Source of the DNA: Diphasiastrum complanatum
Lineage: Eukaryota; Streptophyta; Lycopodiopsida; Lycopodiales; Lycopodiaceae
NCBI GenBank assembly: GCA_029204225.1
Contig: CM055097.1
Location: forward strand, 27,001,039 to 27,065,038
Direction of reading: 5' to 3'
DNA: 64,000 nt
This document shows positions 45,881-57,800 of the stretch, piece by piece. Within the stretch, counting starts at the first letter, position 1. Every line of letters starts with the position of its first letter. Below the pieces are notes generated by a model. That model ran no database searches and was not told the DNA's origin. It was given only the letters and a program-made list of their open reading frames with translations. Position numbers and translations under genes: made by a program.

Positions 45881-47850
45881 TTTCTCTTATTTCAAGTTTT
45901 GTCCTGTCAACTATGTCATTTGTTGTTGCTGTTAGTTTGTTCTATTGTCGTATGGTTTGGTGTGTTTTCTTTTGCAGAAGCACTATCGGTGATATTTCAT
46001 CAGCAATTTTATTCTACTTCTGCAGTCGCGGTATCACACGAATTGTCATTGGAATATATCTCTACATCTTTACCAATGATTTCAACAACTTTCAATTCAA
46101 ACAAAAAGGGCAGTCAAAGGACTTCAACAACATCTACGGAGTATGAAACAAACGGAGCATCTTATCAGACTGCAATCATGATCCAGGGACAAAGATCCGT
46201 CTTCCCAACAAGATGGAATATTCGTGACAACACCACCATCGCCATCATCAATAAGCAGTTGGGTTTACGTAAGCGATACAATATCCACACTTTTCCAATT
46301 GCCTCACCATCGCCATCACCTAATCAACAAAGTGGCAGTTTGTACCAGTGACAGGCTCTCAAGTCACATAAAAGGAAAAAGCTATATGCAAACCGATGCA
46401 GATGACGAGTGTTCCTACCACGCCAACAATGATGCTTTATTGGACGAACGTACATTGAGCAGTGGTCATAATCGTGTCTCAAGCATATACTTCCATTGTT
46501 CTACATCATTCATGTGATTATTTGCGGAGGCCACAAGAAGCACAAGTCATCAACGAGTGAAATCCCATAGGCCTACGCAAACTGAAGGAATCTCACGTCA
46601 ATCAGAGATTGAAGTTATGAGTGCACGATCTCAATGACAAAACTATTTCAAAAGGCGAGCAATGATGATTCTGTGGAGAATTGTACAAAGAGCATTGGTT
46701 ATATTATGGAGAGATATGGAAAACCACACAATACTTATTTCATTCCTTTTTTCCATCATTCATTCCCTCATATTCCACCATATGGTCAATCTTGAAACTT
46801 CATCTCACTTCTCCCATCCTTGTTTCAAGACCTCATTTCCACCCGATGGATCGATCTGAACTTGCTCTGGGTTATGAATTGAAACACTTTGTAAAGCAAA
46901 CAACTCTACGACATTTGCAGCAGACCACTGATGCTGTTTAAAAGCTCCAAGGGAATAAAGCAAGAATGATAGAGGCTCTCACCAATAAAATGCCAGTCAT
47001 GTTGCCGCAAAAGAGATCAGCTTCTTGATAACTCCAAAGCACATGACTATGTGTATGAAAAAAAAAAATGTCATACAAGTCTCTAGATACAATTGCTACA
47101 ATTCAAAGAGCTCTCAAACTGTGCAAAGAGCTCAAAGAAGTTGTAGTGGCACAACAACATCAAAAGAGGAGATCTCTGTCAACAAAGTATTTTCGGAGAA
47201 AATAGTTTATCAACTACAATACCTTTGTGTTCATGACACAGACAAATCTACGCCATCTACAGCATATCATTGATATAGTTTGGTTTTTGAAGCAACGAAC
47301 TCCAGGATGTTAGAAGTTTCCAACAACAATTATGAGCCATGTCATAAGGCCAAAAGAAAAAAAAAAATTCAAACAGCTGCAAGAAACGTCAAATCGAAAA
47401 CTTATGTTGACAAAAGTGCTTTCAAAAGACAGTAATGAGCAAAGGAATTTTGATCTATCCAGTCCCTTCTATCTATCCATCTTCACCACTTCCGAGATTT
47501 CAACACCCCCTATCACACCCACTCCATCTTCATCTTACTATCGTTCAGTAACCCCTTGTGTGTCATTCACATCATGTCTCAAGAAATACTAAGCTCGTGT
47601 ACATCATCCGTTGAATCATTTGCATGAGCAATTGAAGCAAGTCATCAACGAGCCGACTCCAACCTGATTCAATCCAAATTTTTTGGAGATGCTCGTACTT
47701 CTTCAAAGCTTCATCTCCTACGGAGCAACACTTTACAGAAAGTTCCACATCTACAAGCTGCACCGACTTTGACTCCTCCAACACCATAAGGAGCGGGGTC
47801 TTAACATTGCACTTGGCATGGGACCGCCAAGTTTTTAACGGAGGGGATAA
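45881..47850 (+). mobile_element. Interior of an LTR element of unknown coding content
   Basis: The region ends in a polypurine tract (AACGGAGGGGATAA, 47837-47850) directly before TGTAGGTTGATATTCCC, a typical LTR start. Inside are short plus frames. The one at 45899-46351 begins with a hydrophobic segment followed by S/T/Q-rich sequence, and I recognise no gag or pol motif. A non-autonomous or heavily decayed element is likely. Confidence 0.45.
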
Positions 47851-48520
47851 TGTAGGTTGATATTCCCTGCGAATATTCTAGCCATATGGTAATTCAAGTT
47901 AGCTCAAGTCATATAATTAAAGCAGCTCTAGCTTAGGTCCATTGGGGGTCTGTCCCATGGAACCTAGCTTATATATATAAGTCACATGGTCCATTGGGGT
48001 TTGTCCCATGAAACCTTTTGTAAGTGACTTAGTTCTATACTTAAATTACTATGGCTTGTAACTTAACTAAATTATCAGGTTTCGAGTTTTTGACAGTTCT
48101 TTGTAAAACAAGGGCCTCCAAGTATAAGTCAATGTGGAGAGCTCATTTGTAGGTGAACACTTGTAGAGAAATTCTACATTTTGGATCTTCCCATCTCTCT
48201 TGTGTCTCCCCATTGTGGATCTTCCCTTTGGTTGTAAACTGATGTATGCATTATTGAGCTAGTTGCCTCCTCTTGGTTGGGTAAGCCTCAAGAGAGAGTA
48301 TAGGATAGCCACCTTAGTTTGGAAGGGAATGCCTCAAATTAAGGGTTGAGATTCAAGGAAGATTAGGGTTTCATCTTTAGATTTAATCTTAGCCACTAGC
48401 TGGGGGGTAGCCATAGTGGTTAATCTAGGGTTTCTTAATAGTATCTTCTCATTTGTGTTAGCAACAAGATGAGCTTATGCAAGAAAGAGTGGATCTTGCC
48501 CTCACAATACTCACCACCAG
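47851..48520 (+). repeat. Probable 3' LTR
   Basis: It begins TGTAGG after the purine tract. It contains two tandem variants of 'ggtccattggggtctgtcccatg' (about 47936-47962 and 47989-48012), each followed by a splice- or TATA-like 'tatatata' or similar stretch. The right edge is uncertain and no second LTR was found upstream. Confidence 0.5.
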
Positions 48521-48534
48521 GCTCATTGCTATCT

Positions 48535-48634
48535 TTCTCACATCCATGCCTTGCTAGATGGGAATAGCCATAGCGTAGACTAGTTGGGAGACTGCCATAG
48601 TCATGCTAGATGGAGCCATAGCCAACGGAGGATG
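48535..48634. repeat. 100-bp direct repeat, copy 2
   Basis: Partner of 42941-43040, 5.6 kb away in the same orientation. The pair brackets the minisatellite and LTR-element region. Confidence 0.85.
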
Positions 48635-48649
48635 ACCAACATGCTGTAA

Positions 48650-50160
48650 CAAACTTTTTGAAAAATACCAAGTGGCTACATGGAAAAAGTATTATGAATA
48701 AAAAACTTACAAATGCCATTGATGAGGTAATTGAATTACTACCAATCTATATGTGAATGGTGTGGATAAGGCTCAACATAACCCATGTTTTATGTGCATC
48801 TATTTTGTAAGAAATTTGGCTTTGGTTAGATTGTCGAGTCCAGATTTTGTCCCGTTTTCAAAAGAAAATGATAATACACTAGACATGGCTATGATTAAGA
48901 TCCGAGATACTTTTGCTACTAAAATACCTGATTTTCTAATAGGAAAAGAAGAATTACCTTTCTTACTTTTTTTTTTTGTACTTTCAAAGCACATAAAAAT
49001 GCGTTCAGATGGATTACAAATGCACATGACTGCTATTTTTCTAAAGTGGCCACATTTATTTCCGGAGCTCTTGGTATGCTGACTCCTCTCCTTATGGAGA
49101 GAGCACGCCTTAAGGCAACTTCATACCGGAGTATCCTAAATGTGGATACCAACCTATTCTGGCAGTGTGATTCATCCACTGAATTTTATCTTAATGTGCC
49201 TAACAAAATCACTTCGATGTGGTCTACTGACATCGCGAAATGCTATGAAAATATGTCTTTAATGGTTCTGATGGGCTAAAAATAATAATACGGAGAATGA
49301 TAGGGTATGCATTCAAGTCTTGTATAAACAAAAAACTTGCCTATCAATGGAAATCGAGCCTTAAGCAATTTGATTGGAAATGGGTTACTAATCAAACTGA
49401 TAATTGGACTATGATTGACATGGAACCTTTTTGCCAATATAATGATATACTGATTGACAATTGCATAGTAAGATTAGGAAACAGGACTTGGAAATAGGTC
49501 TGTGGTATTCCTATGGGTCTTGTCTGTTCCCCTACATGGTGTAACTGGTATATGTCATTCTTTGAATTACATTTTATGAAAAGACTTGCCAGACTTGGAA
49601 AGGTGGAATACCTACGTGCCTTCAAGCATACTTTCCGTTATGTTGATGATATTTGTTTTATAAACAACACAAATGCTCTTGTATTTCTAGACAAGGAGCA
49701 ACCCCGTGTCGATGATAATGCCTTATGGATCTATCCCTTGGAATACCTCACCATAGAAAATGAAGACGCTTCAGATAATACGGTCAATTTTTGAATATTA
49801 CCACTACCTTTGATTCTCTTTTAGGTAAATTTCATATGAAAAAATTTGACAAGCGAAGAGAACTTCGATTTCGTTTTTCCAATATATACACTTAACTGCC
49901 AATATGCCGATTATGAACTCATATAAAGTTATTATCGTTCAAATTATTGCTGCCATGTACTGTTGTGACGAACAAGATACTTTTATGGATGAGGTTGGAA
50001 ACATTGTTCTTGCTTTTCAAAGTAATGGCTTTATGAGAGGAAGACTATAAGATTATAAGCAACCTATTCTTACACAATTTGTTCCCTGGACTCAAGTTTA
50101 CTTTACCAAAAAATGCTAAATTTCTTTTGGTGGGCAGTTAGCACTCCATCTCAGGGGTGC
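48650..50160 (+). pseudogene. Penelope-like reverse transcriptase relic
   Basis: Overlapping plus frames (48753-49082, 49046-49279, 49297-49497, 49513-49794) form one decayed RT. Seen: Y-R-W-I-T-N-A-type segment (48995-49035 after frame correction), W-S-T-D-I-A-K-C-Y-E-N (motif A with catalytic Asp, about 49220), C-G-I-P-M-G-L-V-C-S-P (motif B, about 49500), and F-R-Y-V-D-D-I-C-F-I-N-N (motif C, about 49636). The G-x-x-M-G-x-x-x-S-P with R-Y-V-D-D pattern separates it from LINE, Copia and Gypsy RTs and fits Penelope-like elements. No GIY-YIG endonuclease is visible in the decayed 3' part (49800-50160). Confidence 0.7.
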
Positions 50161-50193
50161 TAACTACCCCCTGAGAGACTTTGCTAGTTGTGG

Positions 50194-50196
<3 letters not shown>

Positions 50197-50253
<57 letters not shown>
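50197..50253 (+). repeat. (CT)n microsatellite
   Basis: About 28 CT units, downstream of the Penelope-like RT. Confidence 0.9.
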
Positions 50254-50255
<2 letters not shown>

Positions 50256-50573
50256 GGGCTCAGTTACGTACATATATCGCTTTATTCGCTTTGCAAACCT
50301 CTGTGGAATGTAAATGTCGCATACTAACCTTATTGGCTAGTGGTGGCAAAAAAATGCCTTACTATGATAAAAGACTCCACTTAATAGAAAAAGGTTGTTT
50401 TAAAAAAATGGTGGGAAGGCTGTGAATTTTTCAATGGCCGAGATCTATGCACATTATGGACAGTCAATCTAACGGTGAGCAGCAATTTGCACTTATTTTT
50501 AGTACACCTAAGTGTCCTCTGGTTCTATAAAGAGGGAATTCACACAACCTTATTCACTTTCCCTCATGCTGTC

Positions 50574-50575
<2 letters not shown>

Positions 50576-50659
<84 letters not shown>
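50576..50659 (+). repeat. (CT)n microsatellite
   Basis: About 42 CT units. The S-L-repeat and E-R-repeat ORFs across it are by-products. Confidence 0.9.
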
Positions 50660-50661
<2 letters not shown>

Positions 50662-52089
50662 CCTCATTCTTGCTTTCCTGGTGCTCTATTGTATGGTGAT
50701 TGTGATTGAAGAGAACGTTCATGGATGCTATTGGAAGAACAATCGTATTGCAAACAAAGGTGAGAACGTTTTGAATGGTAGCTCGCTGATAAGGAAGCAT
50801 GCATGCTAAGGATGAATGCTCACAGGGTGTCATGATTACCGTTGTGTAGTAGCAAGGTTTGACTGGCATATTGGGATTGGATAATACTACAAGCAATCGT
50901 TGTCCCAGCAGGCGAACATGGGCAATTTTTTAGGTATTTTTCCAACCTTTTTTTGGCTTATGAAAAGTGCTGGACAACAAACCAACTGTTGAATATCATT
51001 ATAAACTTTTTTGGAAAGTGTTTAATCGTTGGTCAGCGCCCTCTCTAATGCGGATCTGGCCGCTGGCCAGTGCTGATAGTCTGAGTATTAACTCTTGAAC
51101 TACAACGATCTACCATATGCTCTTTGTATGAGCAATGTTGCTTGCATTTTTTAATACGTAATGCGTTAAAAAATGCGATGGACCGCTGTCTTTCCAGTCG
51201 GTTTCTGGATTTACCAGAAGTTGTAGCATGAATATGGTTGATAAGAATGCTCTTACTATACTCGATTGGCTGTAATCTGTATGTAGTATTGCTACATACG
51301 ATTGCTCTTTTGGTTTGATAAAGAGGATAATGGGATCTGTCTATGATAAACTAGTATTATGATGGCTGTGGTTACGGAAAATGAAGTAGTAAAAAGGTGG
51401 TTGGAGATGCAAATATGCTCTTGAGTAATAGTGATTGCCATTGCTAATAATCTGTATATGGTGGGAAATGCTCTCGATATGAAAAGCTATACAATTAATC
51501 TACGGATAAGTAAGTAGCTAGCTATTGATAATGACTCTGTCAGGCTTCAAGAATACTCTATAGTTAATCCAATACCTTCGGTGTGAATGCCTTAGCACGT
51601 GGGTGATTCGTTTAAGCAGCTGAAGATGGATAGTTCACAAGAGATGACTTCAACTCTCATTCAGGTATAACGCTTTACAGAATATCACCAATACGGTGGG
51701 TGACCTAACTTGGTACCATGATTTTACTCACGTAGTTATGATGATTTGCAAACCTTGCGTGTAATATTTTTTTAAGTAATAAATCCACTATAGGCTGATC
51801 CTGCATGTGCAGTAGGTAACATGGGCGTGGGTTAATTTTTTTTTTTTGTTGTCTTCTGCATCCAGTGTCCGGTTAATATAAGTAAAGTCAAATAATTATA
51901 TAGAGCTTGACCACGGTGCACTTGAATGGCATGGATTTGCCCAAGTTGTTCGGCGCTTGGACTCCCGATAAATTGATACGGGAGGCTTGTGGGGGCTAGT
52001 ATAGCACGGTGGTGCTCTAGTACCTAACGCTGTGACCATCGCCCAATCTCTATCCATCTATGTAATGAAAGATAGTTGCTTACATGTAG
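50660..52089. other. Unassigned 1.4 kb, nothing recognised
   Basis: Stops in all frames, with no tandem structure or coding motif seen. Confidence 0.4.
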
Positions 52090-52500
52090 AATGTATATGT
52101 CAAACTATTACGTTCTTTTTGCTCCTTTACTGATCAATATGGCCTCTGCTCTGATACGGCTACGTTAAAAGGGCAGAACGTATTGCTAAGTTAAGAAATG
52201 AATGATTGGGAAGATTGGACGTACTTGTTTTTAATGCAACCTAGCTGATAAAGTAGTGAATCTTGTTTCAGACATGGATAACAACTGATGCTCAGCTATG
52301 ACACCTGTCTTCCTCACGCGACTAACTTGTGCAGTTTTGTTTTGTGGGATAGTGGCAGGTAACAGTTGGGTGTCTTAAAACTTGCTTCGCTTTATGGAAC
52401 TCTGTACTATTAAACTTTATACAGCTGTATTTTTACCTGTTATGCTATAAATTGAAGGGTTCAAAGGATTTGGTCTTGACTTGTCAAGAGAGAGTATGTG
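52090..52500 (+). repeat. Dispersed repeat, second copy of 33580-33835
   Basis: The same ordered blocks as in the other copy, with extra sequence inserted at about 52225-52375. It also leads into a (CT)n tract. Confidence 0.6.
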
Positions 52501-52510
52501 AAATCTTGTT

Positions 52511-52660
52511 ACTCTCTCTCTCTCTCTCATGGATGCCCCTTTGTTCAGTTTCACCCTACTACATTAACAAAAAAGTGTCTGTCTCTCTCTCTCTCTCTCT
52601 CTCATGGATGCCCCTTTGTTCAGTTTCACCCTACTGCATTAACAGAAAAGTGGACAAATG
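52511..52660 (+). repeat. 75-bp tandem duplication, each unit starting with (CT)n
   Basis: GGATGCCCCTTTGTTCAG occurs at 52531 and 52606. Each unit is a CT run followed by GGATGCCCC... and CATTAACA. The CATTAACA box near the CT run resembles the LINE 3' box ACATTAATA. Confidence 0.8.
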
Positions 52661-53080
52661 CTGACGTACTGCTTCTCCAAACTTACAAGGTCCTTGAATA
52701 CATTCCACTCTTGCTTGCTACAATGGTTAGAACAAGCATTTAGCTTCAAAACAAGTGATAACATGTTTTGTTAACCTTCGACAAATATTTCTCGAACCTT
52801 CAATAGTCGCTTGACAATCTTTGTCGTTGTCGTTCTCTACTCAATTGTTAACTATTCTTTTGTATTTCTGTACATTGTTAACACGAGTAAATCTGTAGAA
52901 ACTGGATAAATGAATGGATGTAGTTTAAAAATGGGATTAGAGTGATAAGGAAATGCAACAGTTCCTTCAAGTCAAATCCCTACAATTCAAAAGCTCTCAA
53001 TTAGACGGCCCATTGCGAAGCGAAAATTTTCGGATGCATGTATGCCAATGGATTCCATTGGTGTTCCAAAACCTTTCTCT
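52661..53080. other. Unassigned
   Basis: No gene seen apart from the start of the Myb/SANT-like relic. Confidence 0.35.
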
Positions 53081-53392
53081 CGACAAGAATAACCAAACAA
53101 GAGGGCAAAGGTGGAAAGAGAATTGGGTAATCAACTTGATTCATGTGTGTGGTGAAATGCAGGAGGAGTTCATGAGACCCTCCCAAACATGGAATTGACA
53201 TATGGCACAAACTTGTCCAAATTTCGACAAGGATGTCAAGGATTGTAGGAAGACGTGAAAATCTTTGTATAAGGAATATAAAGAAGATAAAGTAGCCAAC
53301 AGAGTGTCTGAAAATTGTAGGTCCAATAAGTGTAAGTATTTTGAAATTGTTGATAACTACATGCATGACCGTGCTCATGTGGTGCTCATGTG
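53081..53392 (+). pseudogene. Myb/SANT-like (trihelix-type) DNA-binding relic
   Basis: One plus frame, interrupted by TGA codons near 53198 and 53257, reads R-G-Q-R-W-K-E-N-W-V-I-N-L-I, then C-P-N-F-D-K-D-V-K-D-C-R-K, then L-Y-K-E-Y-K-E-D-K, and C-K-Y-F-E-I-V-D-N-Y-M. The spacing of tryptophans and the C-x-x-K-x-x-x-L-x-K-E-Y-K pattern is that of Myb/SANT-like domains common in transposon-encoded proteins (for example PIF/Harbinger ORF1). It may come from a transposon or a trihelix gene. Confidence 0.5.
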
Positions 53393-53654
53393 GTCTGCTA
53401 TGCCCATGCGAGTGCCATAGAGGTTGAGGAAGCCATTGTAGAGGACACTATGACATTTAAGACCCCAACACTAACCCATAGTAGCTAAGACAAAAGTACA
53501 ATGCATGTACATCCTATCCCATACTAGGATGCAACACACATGCTAATACCACATGCGGGTGTGATCCCATGGTCCTACTCAACTACTATTCAGATGAGGC
53601 CCGGTCCCTATGTCCAAGACACCCCCTAATGGTCCAAACATTAGGGAAATGATG

Positions 53655-53656
<2 letters not shown>

Positions 53657-53720
<64 letters not shown>
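53657..53720 (+). repeat. (AG)n microsatellite
   Basis: 32 AG units. Confidence 0.92.
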
Positions 53721-53721
<1 letters not shown>

Positions 53722-54313
53722 ATGTGGTTATTGGTACTTGAGTCACATCACAATCCACTACTAATCCGATGTAAATTACAAAACCAAATCATATGTTAAA
53801 ATAACAATCTTTGTTTATTGTGCTTGAAGTGAGTGGGCAAACAAAATCCATGGATGATTCTAAAATGTCAATTTTTTGATTGATTTTGATGCTGTAGTCT
53901 GCTTGAATGTTATGGAGGAGTGCTTCTGTTAGAACCACTCACATTCATAGGCGAATAAAATTGATCGCTATTTTGTAGTTGCCCTCTTTCGTAGGAGATG
54001 CCAGGCACTCTTCCATGGCATCTCTAGGCTATCTGATGTAACCCCATCGTGGCACCACGCCCGTCGGAGCCACATAAACATACACGACACCATGTTGGGA
54101 GCCACACAATGGCAATAGAGGCCATGTGTGAAATGGGTCCTGGGCCATTGCTATTGAAATATATCCTTGTTTTCTCTCGAAAAAATCTCAGGTTTGAATA
54201 AGGGATGATGCAATAGTTGCCTTAATCACAACTTTGGTTTGGAATATATGCCCATGTGAAAACGGCCAACACCAAGAACCCTCTACAACCACAACGCACA
54301 AGGGTGAACCTTG
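53721..54313. other. Upstream region of the GOT1 gene, no gene recognised
   Basis: No coding motif seen. Confidence 0.4.
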
Positions 54314-54421
54314 TCTGTGCTTCTATCCAATTCCTTGTGTAAAGTTATGGATCACCCTTCAATTCACTCTGTGCTTCTATCCAATTCCTTGTGTAAAGTT
54401 ATGGATCACCCTTCAATTCAC
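54314..54421. repeat. Identical 54-bp tandem duplication 0.4 kb before GOT1
   Basis: Two copies (54314-54367 and 54368-54421) appear identical, starting TCTGTGCTTCTATCC. Identity implies a recent event. It may lie in the GOT1 promoter. Confidence 0.9.
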
Positions 54422-54803
54422 TCTGTAAGGTGTAAGGTGTGGATCACCAAGGAGGTGTGGATCGCCCTTGGGCTTGAGGCCATGGCACCTTGGAGCATGT
54501 TGGAGTGGAGTGTGGGCTATTTCCAATCCATTTTGGGAGTTAAGTACAAATATAGTAATAATCAATTTTATTGCCTTTTGCTCTTCTTCCTGCTTTGACG
54601 AAGCTCCCTCGCTCGACGCCATTTATCTCGAGGGTTTGGTTGTTGTTCGAAATGCATGCGCTTTTGTTCGAAAGGGTGGATCGCAGTAGACAAGGCGCTC
54701 GTCGAACCATCTCCAAGCTGCATTTTGCTTGCCATAATCAGCCCGCCAGAGATTGGTGCTGTCCCTTTTGGATCGGTCCCATTGATTGAGAGAGTCTGGG
54801 AGT

Positions 54804-57800
54804 ATGGCAGCATTGGTGGAGGCCAGCGACCTGAAAAGTATGTGTTTCAATTCTGCCATTATTTCTCGCCTCATGAATTGAAGTGATTCATCTCACCTCA
54901 TGGATTGAAGTGATTCATAACATTGCTGACAGAACTTTCAAACTTGTCATAATTGATTTGAACGTACAGCAAATTGCAGAGAATCTCTAAATTGAAATAT
55001 TGTTCTCGTTGTTAAATGGGGATGAGGGCACGATGTTCGATATCTGGAACTGTTTTAAGGCTGTAACAGGTGCTAATTGTTAAGACTATTTATCCAGCAT
55101 AAAGACTGTAGTTAACCTCATTAACAGTCACAACATTCGCGACCATTTAACAAAGAATACAAGTTATAATGAGTTTCACAAGAAGTTTGTTCTGGATGGT
55201 GCGAGCTTAGAAATTCGCAACTTGAACTTTTGACTTGTGTATGGCACCATACGAATCTTTCTAAATCAGCCTGTTTGCCCTAGGGATAAGCAAAATTTTA
55301 AGTAATTCATGGTGTGCAAGGTAACCCTCAATGATCCTTTTTGGCCTTCCAAGCAGGAACTCAAGTTTTCTAATAGTGCAGGACGTATTCTATGATTAAC
55401 CGAAGACACAACTGAAAATTTTCGACTGTGAACAGTTTTTTCCTTGGAATACGTATTCGCCTGACTTAGGGTGCTTGTTTATTTTGTCTACATAAAATCT
55501 TTGGCTTGAACCTTGTTTTTATGTGAAAAGACGTATTTTCCCAAGATATTGGCCTTGCTTCCAGAACGCCTAAACCTTTCGCTGCAGAGATCAAGAAAAA
55601 TTCAATTCCACAATACATAAATTCTTTGGCTTGATTGCTGGACCCAAGGAAACTTGGGATATTCTCAAGAATTTGTATGAGAATGTATATGAATCTAGGG
55701 TTTTGTTTCTTAACTAAGAAGCTACACATTTTGAAATGGATAGAGGAGAATCAGTGACAGATTATTTTACATGGGTAAAAGATCTCAGAGGACAACTTAT
55801 AGCAGTTGGAGAAAATGCCCCTGATTCAGTTCTGGTGCCCATTATGCTTAATAGCTTCCACTAGCCTATCAAAATTTTCTCATGGTGTTATCTTTACGGG
55901 AAATTAGTCCTACTTTTGATGAATTGAATGCTATTTTGTTACAAGAGAATGAGACGACATAATCAGATGAGCATGGATGATTATGAAGAACAAGCTTTCA
56001 TAGCAATTTTGCAATGACATGGATTCTTAGACGCTAATTGGGTTGGAGGTGCAGAAGATCGAAGATCTACTACAGTTTATGTCTTTAATCTTGGATCAGG
56101 TTCAATATATTTGAGTTCAAAGAAGCAGCCTACCATAGCGTTATCGTCTATAGAGGCAAAGTACCAAGTTACTACAAGTGCAGCATGTGAGACAACATGG
56201 TTACGAAGGATTCTACGGGATCTTCGTATGGTATATGAAACACCTATAGTACTTCAGTGTGATAATTAGAGTTGCATCAAGTTGGCAAAGAATTTGGTTT
56301 TTCACAGCAAAACGAAGCATATTGAAGTACAACAACACTTTATTAGAGAGAAACTTCAAAACCATTTGGTTGAGCTTATCTATTGTCCTACGGAAAGCAA
56401 GTTGCAAATATATTCACTAAGGGACTTGGTGAAACTAAATTTGAGAAGTCTAGAGAACTTCTAGGAGTGATAGATAACAAAATAAACATCAAGGGGGAGT
56501 TTTAAAAATTTATGATTATTTTACCCCTGTTGTTACTAGGCCATGCTTGTGAGCTATTTTAGGGGCCTATGTTTTTATTAGGTTAGTTATAGTTCTATGT
56601 GTGTAGTGGGGCACTAGAAGACTGTTTTATAGGACCTTACACTTTTGATTTAGTAATTATCTTGGACATTTACCAAGTATAGGAGCTAGGTTTAGGAATA
56701 AGCTTTATGCTTTAGCTTAAGCTTTTGCCTAAGTTAGAGATAGGCAAACATTATATAAAGAGCAGTTGCGCCCTCCTCCATGTTCCATTGTAGTTTGCCT
56801 GAACATTATGATATGAATCTGAGTCATTGTCTTTTGTTCACTCATTTCATTGTTTTGTGTGTGTGAGTGCTAATAATTAATGCATTCCTCATTTGAATTA
56901 TACCTACAATTTTAAGAGGTTTCTAGTTGGTTTTTTAGCAATTGACTTCCCATATTGGTGTGTCTTGAAGGCCATTTCGTTTCCAATGCCGTCCAATTTG
57001 TGTTTGCTACTCAACTCAATAAGCAATTGACATGTGGGATTGTTTTGCTTTATTCTATAGCAACTTGTTTTGGGCTGGTTTTTTTAACTTTTAGTGATTT
57101 GCAAGGAGGCTATTGTATCCTTATTGCCATGAGCATTGGATCATATATGTTACCCATCTTCATCACTGATTGACATTGTTTTTGGAATAATAAATGTGTA
57201 GTGCCGACATTGTGCGTAAGGACAAAATCTTATAATCATTATTAAGTGTCCTCATATATGTACCTTGGATAGTAAAGTAAGATATAGGGCAAAGTACCTT
57301 AAAGTAGTGTAAATTAATAAAAGATCCTTCACACATGGAAAAGGACTCGCTTTAAGTGGACCAGATGTCAATAGACACCAATGACCTCTTTCTCTCTCTT
57401 ACCTTGGTTCATTATCTTCTTCTATTGCATCGTATCATGATAGAGAAATCAAGAAATAAGCATTTCATATGATTCTCTCTATCATAATTGATTCTGTCTC
57501 ATCTTTCTACAATCTCATGATGATTATTGATCTTTGAATGTGATTGTTAGAAGGATTGACACCATAAAAATTAGCAATTGTGACAATTTTTCATGAATGA
57601 TATGCAAACTTGCAAAGATCTTTCCCTATAATACCTAGTTCTTTGTTGATCCACTCATGAGTTACTTATCTTCATACACTAGATCCATCGGCTATGAAGA
57701 TTTACATCATGCCTTGTGCTGCATCTAATTCATCTTTACAGGATATCGATACCATATCGAGTTTTGTAAGGGAAGATGTCAAGGAAGTATGAACTACCAT

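Noticed and set aside
50564-50896. 110-codon minus-strand ORF
   Set aside because: About a third is the (GA)n translation, and the rest has no motif.
54568-54886. Overlapping ORFs on both strands before GOT1
   Set aside because: No recognisable domains. The true start at 54804 uses only 34 bp of this stretch, and the rest is promoter or leader.
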